Positions 22,011-30,930 are shown, numbered from the stretch's first letter. The stretch: DNA of 38,241 nt from Anaerostipes sp. (GCF_018381315.1 NZ_JAGZSD010000027.1:1-38241), one strand, 5' to 3'. Program-made: numbers and translations. Notes: generated by a model from the letters alone, not told the origin.

Positions 22011-24749
22011 ATGAGAGTTGGAAAGAAGAAGTTACTTCTATATTGTGCTTTGTCAGTGATATGTATTCTTCTGCTTACGATTGGAGCAGGAAGATTCCTG
22101 CAGCATGAATACTCTGTATACAGGAAAGAAGAGGTCAGCCATCTTCTGGAAATGTACAAGGAAAATATGACACTGGCCATACAAAACCGGCTGAACTATG
22201 CTGCTGAACTGACTGTTGAGGATCTTGACATGCAGAGCTATAAGGCATGGTTTAAAAAGCGCGCCCAAAAACTCATAAAGCAGAAAGAAGTGGAAAAGAT
22301 TCTTCTCTTTGAAGGGGATAAAGTACACTCTGTTTTTGCAGCCGACGGCAGCAAAAAGGAAGCGGGCAGGGACCTGCAGGACTTTTCCTATATCTATACA
22401 TTGGCTAAGGTTGTAAAAGAACCTGTGATGGAAGGTCCGGTCAGCATGGATGTGAATGGGAAGAAAAAAGAAGTGTTTTTATTTTTTCAGCCGCTGCTGA
22501 AGGGAAGAAGTTATGAGGGAGAAATTGCAGTTATCCTTGATAAGGATTATGTCATTGAACATTTGAATTTACAGCGGCTGTACGATATGGGTTATGAGTA
22601 TCATCTTTGGAAAGTGAACAGCCAGGACGGAAGCAAAGAGGTAGTAGCCAGCTCTGACAAAAGTCTTGATTATTCCTATGCATCTAAGATAGAAATCTAT
22701 CTGCCGGGACAGTGGACATTAAGCATTCTGCCAAAAGGAGGATGGATTTCAAAGAAAATTGAGGCCTGCGTCATGGGAGCTTCTATTCTTATTGGTGTAA
22801 TTTTGTCTGTTCTGCTGATCAGCAGGCTGATGATGTCTGCAAAGATCCGGTATTTTAAATCGCTCAGTATCTACGACAAAAAGACCGGGCTTTTTACCAG
22901 GGAAGGCTTTGTCAGGGAAGTCGGAAAGTGGACGGAAGAAGGAAACTGTCCGTTCTCCATGTTTTATTTTTCCATTGAAGAATACAGCCGGACGGCGCTG
23001 ATGGCCGGGCTTTCGAAGGAGAAGGAATATCTGAACAGTATACCGGGCCTGTTGAATGAATTTATAAAAAGCCCTTATGCAGCGGGAGTCATAGCAGAGG
23101 GGAGGTTCGTGGTTGCTGTAAAAGAGGAAATGACAGAGTCCAAAAGACAGGATTTTGCAAAAGGACTATCTCTGAAACTGATCTGGAAGATCCGCATACA
23201 GGGCAAAAAGCTGTTTCTGAATGTAAATTATCAGGCGGTATCCTATCCGGAAGACGGAGAAAACGCAGAGGTTCTTTTAGAGAAATTAATAGAGGACTGC
23301 TATCTGAGACTGTATGGAGAGTCCCCGATTGAAGATTTGACGGAAAAATGCCGCCGCCTTGCCGAGGGAAAGACAGATGTTGAATTCAGCGAATATGCAG
23401 ATGTTCAAATGATGGAACTGTCCAAAGCACTGAATCAGTATAGAAAACGGGTAGAACAGGTTGCCTACTTTGATCCGGTCTACAATATAGGAAACCGCAT
23501 GAAGTATTTAAGGGATGTGGACATCCTCATAGCCTATGACATGAAGAGGCCTTTCAGGGCTTACATCATGGATATTCGTTCCTTCAGCAAATATAATGAA
23601 TTATTCAGTGTAGCAACAGGAGATGCCCTGCTGTTTGAAATGACCCAGAGGCTTCTGCATATATTCGGAAAGAATCTGTACAGAATCAATGGGGACGTTT
23701 TTATCGGAATATCTTTTGAAGCAGGACAAGAGGGCAAGAATGACAAGGCTGTAAACAGGATACAGGATGCGTTTCATCGTCCGATTGTGGTGGAAGGCTC
23801 TGTCTTTACATTGGATGTTCTGATCGGAATCTGTGATTATCCTGTTCATGCAAAAACATCGGAGAAGCTTTTGGAGAGTCTTCAACTGGCTGTCCGATAT
23901 GCCAAAACCATGGGCAGTCAGATGAATAAAAATGTAATTATATATAATGATGAACTGCTGGAAGTCCGGCATAAGGAAGCCAAAATCCTCCAGCTTTTAG
24001 AAACAAGTATCAGGGAAGAGACTTTAGAAGTTTGGTACCAGCCGCTGTATCATCTTCAAAGCAGACGTTTTACAGGCACAGAAGCACTGGTACGCCTGCC
24101 TGACGGGGAAGGAGGTTATGTACCTGCCGGAGAGGCAATTGAAATTGCAGAGAAAAATGGTTTGATCGGACAGGTAGGAGAGTATGTCATTCGCCGTGCC
24201 TGTACCTTTATGAAAGAAGAAGGCAGAAAGCTGGGGCTGAAATCAATGGGTATTAATCTGTCCGTGCAGCAGCTGTTGGTTGAAAACAGCGTCTCTGCGA
24301 TTATGGGACAGATAAAAAAGACAGGACTGGATCCCAAATGTATTACACTGGAGATCACAGAGACTGTGCTGATGCAGTCAATAGAGATGGCAGAAGGAAT
24401 TTTAAAGGAACTTTCATCTTATGGGGTAAGAATAGCATTGGACGACTTTGGCATTGGCTACAGCAGTCTGAATTATCTGCTGAACCTTCCGGTTAATGTT
24501 TTAAAATTTGACAGCTCTATGACCAGAAAGATCATAACTTCCGATAAGCAGTATGCACTGCTGAAAGCGATGATAGAGATGGCAGATATTAACCAGATGG
24601 ATGTAGTAGTTGAGGGAGTGGAAACTGAGCAGGAACTGAACAAACTGGTTTCGACAAGTGCCTCTTATATTCAGGGGATTTATTACTCAAAACCGCTTTC
24701 ACAGGAGAAGCTTACGGAGTTTTTAAGGGAGAAGAATTTTATACAATGA
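22011..24749 (+). CDS. Membrane phosphodiesterase with two degenerate GGDEF domains and one EAL domain
   Basis: A 912-residue protein: helix 1 (8-28), outer sensor to about 240, helix 2 (about 245-268), then two GGDEF-like folds and an EAL. The first GGDEF-like fold begins SIYDKKTGLFTREGF and has AEGRF (362-366) in place of GGDEF; the second begins YFDPVYNIGNRMKYL and has NGDVF (560-564). Neither should make cyclic di-GMP. The EAL domain is complete: E691 of EAL, N in INLS, E in LEITET, DDFGIGYSS, K in LKFD, E in VVEGVET, Q in QGIYYSKP. So it should break cyclic di-GMP, with the dead domains as possible GTP or dimer sensors. ATG 22011 has GAGG 6 bases before it and lies 8 bases after the diguanylate cyclase stop: an antagonist pair in one operon. 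Confidence 0.9.
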   Translation: MRVGKKKLLLYCALSVICILLLTIGAGRFLQHEYSVYRKEEVSHLLEMYKENMTLAIQNRLNYAAELTVEDLDMQSYKAWFKKRAQKLIKQKEVEKILLFEGDKVHSVFAADGSKKEAGRDLQDFSYIYTLAKVVKEPVMEGPVSMDVNGKKKEVFLFFQPLLKGRSYEGEIAVILDKDYVIEHLNLQRLYDMGYEYHLWKVNSQDGSKEVVASSDKSLDYSYASKIEIYLPGQWTLSILPKGGWISKKIEACVMGASILIGVILSVLLISRLMMSAKIRYFKSLSIYDKKTGLFTREGFVREVGKWTEEGNCPFSMFYFSIEEYSRTALMAGLSKEKEYLNSIPGLLNEFIKSPYAAGVIAEGRFVVAVKEEMTESKRQDFAKGLSLKLIWKIRIQGKKLFLNVNYQAVSYPEDGENAEVLLEKLIEDCYLRLYGESPIEDLTEKCRRLAEGKTDVEFSEYADVQMMELSKALNQYRKRVEQVAYFDPVYNIGNRMKYLRDVDILIAYDMKRPFRAYIMDIRSFSKYNELFSVATGDALLFEMTQRLLHIFGKNLYRINGDVFIGISFEAGQEGKNDKAVNRIQDAFHRPIVVEGSVFTLDVLIGICDYPVHAKTSEKLLESLQLAVRYAKTMGSQMNKNVIIYNDELLEVRHKEAKILQLLETSIREETLEVWYQPLYHLQSRRFTGTEALVRLPDGEGGYVPAGEAIEIAEKNGLIGQVGEYVIRRACTFMKEEGRKLGLKSMGINLSVQQLLVENSVSAIMGQIKKTGLDPKCITLEITETVLMQSIEMAEGILKELSSYGVRIALDDFGIGYSSLNYLLNLPVNVLKFDSSMTRKIITSDKQYALLKAMIEMADINQMDVVVEGVETEQELNKLVSTSASYIQGIYYSKPLSQEKLTEFLREKNFIQ

Positions 24750-24771
24750 GGGGATTGGCAGGTGAAGAACA

Positions 24772-26709
24772 TTGAGATGGAATATTGCCGCGGAGGCTAT
24801 TTCTTTTGTGATGCTGGGGATTATATGGGTATACTCAAGGAAAGGGAGTCATCTCCCGACATTAAAAAATAGAATTTTTCAGGGCTGTCTGCTGGTTACA
24901 GGAGGGGCGATTTTTACGAATATCGTATCAACGATGATGATTTACCATCTGGACGAAGTTCCTATGTGGATGACCTGGCTTGTGACAACGGTATATTATA
25001 TTTTGACACCCCTGATGGGTTTTGCGTATTTTCTATATAGCGTATCAATCATTTATACAGAGAAGAATGAACTGATAAAGGTTATAGGCTTCGGGCTTGT
25101 ACCGGCTCTTCTGTATGGGCTGCTCGTCCTTGCAAATCCGGTTACAAAATGGTTATTTGACATCAATATGACACAGGGATATGTGCGGGGGCCATGGGTG
25201 CCGTCTACTTATATCATTTTCTATGCCTACTGTGCTGCAAGCATTGTTGTCACTGTTTTAAACCATAAGAGGATTGACAGATACATATACAGAATACTCG
25301 CGGCATTTCCAATACTTGCCGTGCTGGTCATTGTTGTTCAGCAGATATATCCAAATGTTATATTATCCGGATCGGCGGCAACCTGTGCTCTTCTCATTAT
25401 TTATCTGCACTTACAGAACAAACAGATTTCAATGGATTACCTGACCAATGTGCCCAACCGGAAAGAGCTTCTCAATATGCTGGGGCTGATGATCAAAAAA
25501 ACTCCTGAGAAGGGATTTGTGCTTTTAGTCGTCTCTCTCCGGGAGTTCCGCCAGATCAACAATACCTGCGGGCAGCAGAAGGGTGACGAATTTCTTCAAA
25601 AAGTATGCAGTTTTCTCTATGATATCGGGCCGAAAGCCCATGTATACCGTTTCAGCGGAGATGAATTTGCTCTTTTGTTTACGGACAGTGATGAGAAAAA
25701 AATAAGACAGTGTATAGATGCCATTCAGCAGCGCATGACAGAGCCGTGGCAGATAGGGGATTACCGGTTCCGGCTTTCAGCGGTACTGGGGATCATCCGG
25801 TACTCCGGGGAAGGAGAAACACTTGAGGAAGTTATTAATGCTGTAGAATATGCTGTTTTCCGTGCAAAAACAGGGAAAAGCGGGCCGATCTGCTACTGTG
25901 ATAAAGAAATGCTGGAGGGGCTGGAACGAAGGCGGAACATCATTCAGATATTAAAAGAAAAGATTGCCGACCACAGTTTTGAAATGTATTATCAGCCTAT
26001 TTATTCTGTAGACAGCAAAAGATTTTATTATGCAGAATCACTGATGCGGATACCGGATTCTCCTATCGGGCCGATTTATCCTTCTGAGTTTATACCGATT
26101 GCAGAGGAGACTGGCCTGATTATAGATATAACCTACATTATGTTAGATAAGGTGTGCAAGTTCATAAACAGACTGACTGCAAAAGAGATTCCCATGAAAT
26201 CAATTCATGTGAATTTTTCAGCTGTTCAGTTTTCTCAGACCGATCTGATAGAGAAGGTTTTGGATATTATACGGAGGAATCATACCCCCATGTCTGCCAT
26301 AAAGATTGAGTTTACTGAGAGCACGCTGGCAGAGAATACAGAGGTTGTATCAAAGTTTGTTATGGAGATGGAGAAGCATGGGATCAAGATGGGACTGGAT
26401 GACTTTGGGACCGGTTACTCCAATATAGCTACCGTTCTTAATATTCCCTTTGGAACGGTAAAATTGGATAAGAGTCTTGTCTGGGTTTCTGTCGAGAATA
26501 AAACTTCTGCGCTTGCAGTAAGGAACCTGTCACATACTTTTCAGGAACTGGGGATGACCGTGGTTGCAGAAGGAGTAGAGACAGAGGAGCAGAGGCGTTT
26601 GGTTGTTGATTTTGGAATTGATCAGATACAGGGCTTTTACTATGCAAAACCAATGCCGGAAGATGAAATGGAAGTCTTTATGATGCAGAGAATGACAGGA
26701 GATAATTAA
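24772..26709 (+). CDS. 7TM-GGDEF-EAL protein
   Basis: A 645-residue protein. Residues 1-215 hold about seven membrane helices in the pattern of N-terminal 7TM sensor domains of kinases and GGDEF proteins. A GGDEF domain follows (MDYLTNVPNRKELL) with SGDEF (295-299), a variant still found in active enzymes. The EAL domain has ESL (E422), VNFS, EFTES, DDFGTGYSN, VKLD, VVAEGVETEEQ and QGFYYAKP, so all metal and base residues are kept. Which activity dominates cannot be told. The start is TTG 24772 with AGGTGA 6 bases upstream; an in-frame stop at 24763-24765 leaves no earlier start, and a later GTG or ATG would cut the first helix. It is 22 bases after the previous gene, in the same operon. Confidence 0.9.
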   Translation: MRWNIAAEAISFVMLGIIWVYSRKGSHLPTLKNRIFQGCLLVTGGAIFTNIVSTMMIYHLDEVPMWMTWLVTTVYYILTPLMGFAYFLYSVSIIYTEKNELIKVIGFGLVPALLYGLLVLANPVTKWLFDINMTQGYVRGPWVPSTYIIFYAYCAASIVVTVLNHKRIDRYIYRILAAFPILAVLVIVVQQIYPNVILSGSAATCALLIIYLHLQNKQISMDYLTNVPNRKELLNMLGLMIKKTPEKGFVLLVVSLREFRQINNTCGQQKGDEFLQKVCSFLYDIGPKAHVYRFSGDEFALLFTDSDEKKIRQCIDAIQQRMTEPWQIGDYRFRLSAVLGIIRYSGEGETLEEVINAVEYAVFRAKTGKSGPICYCDKEMLEGLERRRNIIQILKEKIADHSFEMYYQPIYSVDSKRFYYAESLMRIPDSPIGPIYPSEFIPIAEETGLIIDITYIMLDKVCKFINRLTAKEIPMKSIHVNFSAVQFSQTDLIEKVLDIIRRNHTPMSAIKIEFTESTLAENTEVVSKFVMEMEKHGIKMGLDDFGTGYSNIATVLNIPFGTVKLDKSLVWVSVENKTSALAVRNLSHTFQELGMTVVAEGVETEEQRRLVVDFGIDQIQGFYYAKPMPEDEMEVFMMQRMTGDN

Positions 26710-27779
26710 TGAAACGATTGTTTGAGCCATTTTATATTAAGAATTTAAAAATTAAAAACCGGATTTGTGTACCTCCAATGGTATGTTATAACTGGGTGAA
26801 AGAAGACGGCCGTGTGGTGGATAAAAATATTGAACATTACAGGGCGGTCGCCAGAGGCGGGGCCGGCCTGATTATTCAGGAAGCTACCTGCGTGGATTCA
26901 GAAGGGAAGCTTTCTAAGGATCAGCTGGGTATCTGGGAAGACGGACAGGCTGACGGACTGAAAAAGATTGTGGATGCGGTGCATGGAGAGGGCTGCCCGA
27001 TATTTTTACAGATTCATCACGCAGGTGTGAATGGATCCGGAGAATATCTTCTGTGCCCGAGTGATTATGTGATGGACAAAGACGGAGAGAAAAGGACCGG
27101 TCATGAAATGACAGCGGCACAGATACAGCAAGTACAGGATCAGTTTGTAAAAGCAGCGGTGAGAGCCTGGAAAGCCGGCTATGACGGGGTGGAACTGCAC
27201 GGATGCCACAAGTACTTAATGTGTGAGTTTTTTAATTCCAGGGTCAACAAAAGAACCGATGAATACGGGCTGCATCCGGAGAAGTTTGCATTGGAGATTC
27301 TGGAAAGGATCAAAAAAGAAGTTCCGGAAAATTTTATTGTGGGAATCCGGCTGGGTGCCTTTGAGCCAGCTCTTGCAGACGGTATCCGCCATGCAGAGCT
27401 TCTGGAGAAACACGGAATTGACTTTTTGGATATCTCCTATGGGTTCTCCGGGGAAGATGAGCCCTGTGCCCCAAAAGATTTTCCGTATAAAGATGTGATC
27501 CATGCCGCAGGAGAGATCAAAAAGCATGTGTCTGTTCCTGTGTTTGCGGTCAACAGTATCACTGACGCTGAAATGGCCGAAGATATACTGGAGCGCACCG
27601 GTGTTGACATGGTGGACATTGGCAGGGGTGTTTTGGTCAATTATAACTGGGCAAATGATGCCCGGGAAGGAAAAGATACGGGCAGATGCCTGCAGTGCAA
27701 AGAATGCCAGTGGAGGATTGATGCCGAGAAATGTGCAGGAAGAATCCTGCTGAACAGAAAGAGAAATACAGGAGAATAA
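26709..27779 (+). CDS. NADH:flavin oxidoreductase, old yellow enzyme family
   Basis: A 356-residue FMN-binding barrel: LFEPFYIKNLKIKNRICVPPM at the start, GGAGLIIQEATCV, FLQIHHAGVNG, the active-site region GYDGVELHGCHKYL followed by FNSRVNKRTDEYG, and VDIGRGVL near the end. It keeps a Cys cluster (C-x2-C-x2-C-x8-C, in CLQCKECQW), like a shortened form of the iron-sulfur site of enoate and dienoyl-CoA reductases, but lacks their second flavin domain. Substrate unknown. Its ATG overlaps the TAA of the GGDEF-EAL gene by one base (TAATG), so the two are coupled. It ends the operon of cyclic-di-GMP genes. Confidence 0.9.
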   Translation: MKRLFEPFYIKNLKIKNRICVPPMVCYNWVKEDGRVVDKNIEHYRAVARGGAGLIIQEATCVDSEGKLSKDQLGIWEDGQADGLKKIVDAVHGEGCPIFLQIHHAGVNGSGEYLLCPSDYVMDKDGEKRTGHEMTAAQIQQVQDQFVKAAVRAWKAGYDGVELHGCHKYLMCEFFNSRVNKRTDEYGLHPEKFALEILERIKKEVPENFIVGIRLGAFEPALADGIRHAELLEKHGIDFLDISYGFSGEDEPCAPKDFPYKDVIHAAGEIKKHVSVPVFAVNSITDAEMAEDILERTGVDMVDIGRGVLVNYNWANDAREGKDTGRCLQCKECQWRIDAEKCAGRILLNRKRNTGE

Positions 27780-27880
27780 AAATTCTTCTCATCAGGGTGA
27801 TAAATTCCGAGGACCATGAGCTGCTCAAAGAGACCGCCATGGACGGGAATCAGTAAAAGCAGGCCTGAAACAAAAGCTTC

Positions 27881-27909
27881 TTGAAAACAGAACGGGGATG
27901 AATTAAAAT
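27881..27909 (+). promoter_or_regulatory. Promoter of the yjdF leader
   Basis: TTGAAA (27881-27886), 17 bases, TAAAAT (27904-27909). Start near 27916 gives a leader of about 130 bases, enough for a structured riboswitch. Confidence 0.6.
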
Positions 27910-27915
27910 GGAATA

Positions 27916-28044
27916 TGTAAAAATAAATAATGCAAAGATAAAAACACAGTCCCGGCCGGTAGTCCGGGCGCAGAGATAAACACTGTCAGTAACCTGCCTC
28001 CTCGGTTGTCCGTTCTTTGCTGTTGAAAGCGAGGAGTGTTTTCT
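27916..28044 (+). promoter_or_regulatory. Probable yjdF (azaaromatic) riboswitch leader
   Basis: A structured leader directly before a yjdF/DUF2992 gene. Visible pairings are CCCGG/CCGGG (around 27951-27967), an outer ACAGT/ACTGT, and CTCCTCG (27998-28004) with CGAGGAG (28030-28036), a perfect 7-bp helix whose right arm is the gene's ribosome site (GAGGAG, 8 bases before ATG 28045). So translation would be blocked while this helix holds. The yjdF RNA family is known to lie before such genes and to bind varied azaaromatic compounds. The class is inferred from the gene and the fold; I could not check the family's consensus bases. Confidence 0.65.
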
Positions 28045-28461
28045 ATGCAAAAAATTAAGAGCAGGCTGACAGTATATTTTGACGCACCGTTTTGGATCGG
28101 GATTTATGAACGCATTTCGGACGGCGGATTAGAAGTTTGTAAGATCACATTCGGGGCGGAGCCGAAAGACTATGAGGTTCAGGCATTTCTTATGGAACAT
28201 TATGAGGAGTTCCGTTTCAGCCCTGTTGTGGAGATTGCAGTTAAGGCTGAAAAAAAGATGAACCCGAAAAGAATGCAGAGAAGTCTTCAAAGGCACAGGG
28301 AGACAGGGATAGGAACCAAGTCTCAGCAGGCGCTGGCTGCCCAGAGGGAGGCCAGAAAAGCCGAACGGAAGGAGTGCAGGAAAGCTTTTCAGGAAAAATG
28401 GAAGCGGGAGCAGTTTCTGAAAAAACAGGAGAAAAAGAAGCAAAAGCACAGAGGGAAATAA
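28045..28461 (+). CDS. yjdF: YjdF family protein (DUF2992)
   Basis: A 138-residue basic protein. The N-terminal half has the family pattern LTVYFDAPFWIGIYERISDG, TFGAEPKDYEVQAFL and MNPKRMQRSLQRH; the C-terminal third is a Lys/Glu-rich helix (AQREARKAERKECRK...) ending KKQKHRGK, as in B. subtilis YjdF. The molecular role is unknown; the family is controlled by a riboswitch for toxic aromatic compounds, so a detoxification or protection role is suspected. The ATG at 28045 follows GAGGAG by 8 bases; a GTG at 28036 overlaps that site and is not used. Confidence 0.88.
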   Translation: MQKIKSRLTVYFDAPFWIGIYERISDGGLEVCKITFGAEPKDYEVQAFLMEHYEEFRFSPVVEIAVKAEKKMNPKRMQRSLQRHRETGIGTKSQQALAAQREARKAERKECRKAFQEKWKREQFLKKQEKKKQKHRGK

Positions 28462-28504
28462 GGAAGAAAGATGCTGTTTATCAGACAAAGCAGCAGGTTT
28501 AAAT

Positions 28505-28551
28505 AAAAACTCTTTCAAAGTTGATAAAAAGACTTTGAAGGGGTTTTTATT
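28505..28551 (+). terminator. Intrinsic terminator after yjdF
   Basis: A 17-bp stem (28505-28521 with 28532-28548), two G-U pairs, loop of 10, with an A-tract on the left and TTTTT in the right arm. It can act on both strands. Confidence 0.85.
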
Positions 28552-28580
28552 TGTTCTTCGGAAAAAGTGTGTGCTATACT
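28551..28580 (+). promoter_or_regulatory. Promoter of the thioredoxin-like gene
   Basis: TTGTTC (28551-28556), 18 bases, TATACT (28575-28580). It begins where the previous terminator ends. Confidence 0.5.
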
Positions 28581-28609
28581 AAAAGAAAACTTTGAAAGGA
28601 GCAGATGAA

Positions 28610-28870
28610 ATGAAAGAAATACTGATGATGAAATTAGAAAGCTGTCCGTACTGCCATGAAGCGCTTTCTATGATGGAGGAACTGAAGCAGGAACATCCGG
28701 AATATCAGAACATCCAGGTGAAAATGGTAAATGAGGATGAAGACGCCAAGTTAGCGGATTCACTGGATTATTGGTATGTCCCTACCTATTATGTAGATGG
28801 TGAAAAACTCCACGAAGGAGTTCCGACCAAAGAAAAGATAAGGAAAGTCTATGAAGCGGCATTAAAATAG
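28610..28870 (+). CDS. Thioredoxin/glutaredoxin-like protein
   Basis: An 86-residue protein with one thioredoxin fold. The redox motif is C12-P-Y-C15, after a strand (ILMMKLESCPYC), and the cis-proline region is WYVPTYYVDGEKLHEG. It should reduce disulfides or act in thiol redox control in the cytoplasm; no signal peptide is seen. AGGAG (28597-28601) lies 8 bases before the ATG, which sets the start. CPYC is the glutaredoxin-type motif, but no glutathione site can be judged. Confidence 0.85.
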   Translation: MKEILMMKLESCPYCHEALSMMEELKQEHPEYQNIQVKMVNEDEDAKLADSLDYWYVPTYYVDGEKLHEGVPTKEKIRKVYEAALK

Positions 28871-28916
28871 CGGGCTCAGGCATATATTTAGAAAAAAGAA
28901 GCAAAAGGATAGACAC

Positions 28917-30188
28917 ATGATTTATGTGGTAAAAGAAGGGGATACCATTGATTCCATATCTTCTCAGTTTGGAATTTCCAGGAGCCGTCTGATCTATGAT
29001 AACCAGATTTATGCAGGAAGGATTGTCATCGGGCAGGCCCTGTTAATATTGGAGCCTTCCGCTGTGCATACAGTGAAGGCCGGAGATACTCTCTCATCCA
29101 TTGCTTTGGAATATGACACTTCTGTTCAGTCGTTAGTCAGGAAAAATCCATATCTGCTTAACGAGGTAAATCTCATGCCGGGAGATGTACTGACGGTCAG
29201 TTATGCTCAGGAGAAGCTTGGAAGCATGAATGTGACAGGATATGCATATCCGTATATAGGCACGGAGACTCTGCGGGAAGCACTTTTGTATCTGGATGAG
29301 CTTTTAATATTTTCCTACGGGTTTACAGCTTCAGGCAGTTTGATTCCTCCGGCTATGGAAGAACCCTTGATTGAGCAGGCCCTGGAATTTGGTGTGGATC
29401 CAATGCTTGTGCTGACCCCGTTTGCAGAGACAGGAACATTTAATAATCAGCTGGTAAAAGCGGTTTCAGAAGATCTTTCTATGCAGCAGACTCTCATTGA
29501 CAATCTGATTCAGACTGTCCGGGAAAAGAGCTATGCAGGAGTGGATGTCGATTTTGAATACATTCTTCCGGAAGACAGAGAAGGATATGCGGCATTTGTA
29601 GGCAATCTGAGGGAACAGATGAATGCCGGCGGGTATAAAGTATCGGTTGCCCTGGCCCCTAAAATATCATCCGAACAGGAAGGCCTTTTGTATGAAGGAA
29701 TGGATTATGCGCTTTTGGGTGCGAATGCAGATACTGTGTTTTTGATGACGTATGAATGGGGGTATACCTACGGTCCGCCCATGGCTGTTGCACCCATCAA
29801 CAAAGTACGTCAGGTGTTGGATTATGCTGTGACGGAGATACCTGTGGAAAAGATCTATATGGGTATTCCCAACTATGCCTATGACTGGCCTCTCCCCTAT
29901 GAAAGAGGAGTGACAAGAGCAGCAACCATAGGAAATGTAGAAGCAGTGGAGATTGCGGATCAAAATGGGGCACAGATCCAGTTTGATGAGACTGCTAAGA
30001 CACCTTTTTTCAATTATACTTTAAGCGGAACAGAACATGAGGTTTGGTTTGAGGATGTGCGCAGCATAGATGTAAAGCTGCGGACAGCCAGGGAATATGG
30101 ATTTTCCGGAGTCGGATACTGGAATCTTATGAGGCCTTTCAGGGCAAACTGGCTTTTAATTGACAGTTTATTTCAGCTGAACGACTGA
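28917..30188 (+). CDS. LysM-GH18 protein, YaaH/SleL-like (spore cortex or wall N-acetylglucosaminidase)
   Basis: A 423-residue protein: LysM 1 (2-46, YVVKEGDTIDSISSQFGIS), LysM 2 (51-95, HTVKAGDTLSSIALEYDTS), then a glycoside hydrolase family 18 barrel. The catalytic motif is GVDVDFE (D210, D212, proton donor E214), with LMTYEWGYTYGPP and GYWNLMRPF as substrate-site segments. It has no signal peptide, as is usual for SleL/YaaH, which is made in the mother cell and joined to the spore. This supports a spore-forming host. AAAGGA lies before the ATG. The next gene, a peptidoglycan peptidase, follows after 22 bases. Confidence 0.88.
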   Translation: MIYVVKEGDTIDSISSQFGISRSRLIYDNQIYAGRIVIGQALLILEPSAVHTVKAGDTLSSIALEYDTSVQSLVRKNPYLLNEVNLMPGDVLTVSYAQEKLGSMNVTGYAYPYIGTETLREALLYLDELLIFSYGFTASGSLIPPAMEEPLIEQALEFGVDPMLVLTPFAETGTFNNQLVKAVSEDLSMQQTLIDNLIQTVREKSYAGVDVDFEYILPEDREGYAAFVGNLREQMNAGGYKVSVALAPKISSEQEGLLYEGMDYALLGANADTVFLMTYEWGYTYGPPMAVAPINKVRQVLDYAVTEIPVEKIYMGIPNYAYDWPLPYERGVTRAATIGNVEAVEIADQNGAQIQFDETAKTPFFNYTLSGTEHEVWFEDVRSIDVKLRTAREYGFSGVGYWNLMRPFRANWLLIDSLFQLND

Positions 30189-30210
30189 CGGAGCGGCAGG
30201 AGGAGACAGT

Positions 30211-30906
30211 ATGGGAAAACATATCGTGAGCATGATGCTGGCAGCATTGATCGGTTTAGGGCCGTCAATTCAGGAACTGAAAAGTCAGGATCCAGGGCAG
30301 TTAGCTTTTTCTAATAGAAGTATCAGCGGTTTTTCCTATGGAAAGGTTCCAAAGGCAGTGAAAGAAAAGGCCACTGGTATTTCGTATCGTCCGAATCCTT
30401 ATATATCTTTTCAGGATCTGCGTTATGTGAAAGTAAAATATTATGGATATGATGGGAAAATTAAGAATGGGCAGCTGCTGGTGCATAAGTCTATTGCAAA
30501 AGACATAGTAGAGATTTTTCAGGAGCTTTTTACTATGCAGTATCCCATTGAAAGTATTCAGTTGATTGATGACTTTGGCGCAGATGATACAAAGTCTATG
30601 GAGGCTAATAATACTTCAGCATTTAATTACCGTATCGTAGCAGGAACGAGCCATCTGTCCAAACATGCCTATGGCAAAGCCATTGATATCAATCCACGGG
30701 TCAATCCATTTGTGAAAAGAGATTCCATCACACCGGAGAATGGAAAAATATATGCTCAGAGAGATGTAAAGAAATGCAGGGGAAAATACAAATATAATAT
30801 GATTCACAGAAATGACAGAGTATACCGGCTTTTCAGGAAACATGGATTTCAGTGGGGCGGTGACTGGATTACTTATAAAGACTATCAGCATTTTGAGAAA
30901 CGCTGA
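30211..30906 (+). CDS. M15-family peptidoglycan peptidase (D-Ala-D-Ala / L-Ala-D-Glu type)
   Basis: A 231-residue protein with a short hydrophobic N-terminus (residues 4-20, probable signal). The zinc site of M15 peptidases is clear: SKHAYGKAIDI (H152, D159) and DYQHFEK (H227), with the WGGDW segment before the last histidine. Such enzymes trim wall stem peptides; the same fold occurs in phage endolysins. The 22-base gap after the GH18 gene suggests one wall-lytic operon. The following gene is phage-tail-like, so a phage origin is possible but not shown. Confidence 0.88.
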   Translation: MGKHIVSMMLAALIGLGPSIQELKSQDPGQLAFSNRSISGFSYGKVPKAVKEKATGISYRPNPYISFQDLRYVKVKYYGYDGKIKNGQLLVHKSIAKDIVEIFQELFTMQYPIESIQLIDDFGADDTKSMEANNTSAFNYRIVAGTSHLSKHAYGKAIDINPRVNPFVKRDSITPENGKIYAQRDVKKCRGKYKYNMIHRNDRVYRLFRKHGFQWGGDWITYKDYQHFEKR

Positions 30907-30930
30907 GATATTTGTATATCGTTTTTATTT
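30907..30930 (+). terminator. Weak terminator-like hairpin after the M15 gene
   Basis: GATAT (30907-30911) with ATATC (30916-30920), loop TTGT, followed by GTTTTTATTT. The stem has only five pairs, mostly A-T, so it may be inefficient. Confidence 0.35.

Noticed and set aside
27780..27855. A short coding-like stretch after the oxidoreductase (KILLIRVINSEDHELLKETA, then stop)
   Set aside because: No start with a ribosome site and too short to assign; may be a gene remnant or chance.
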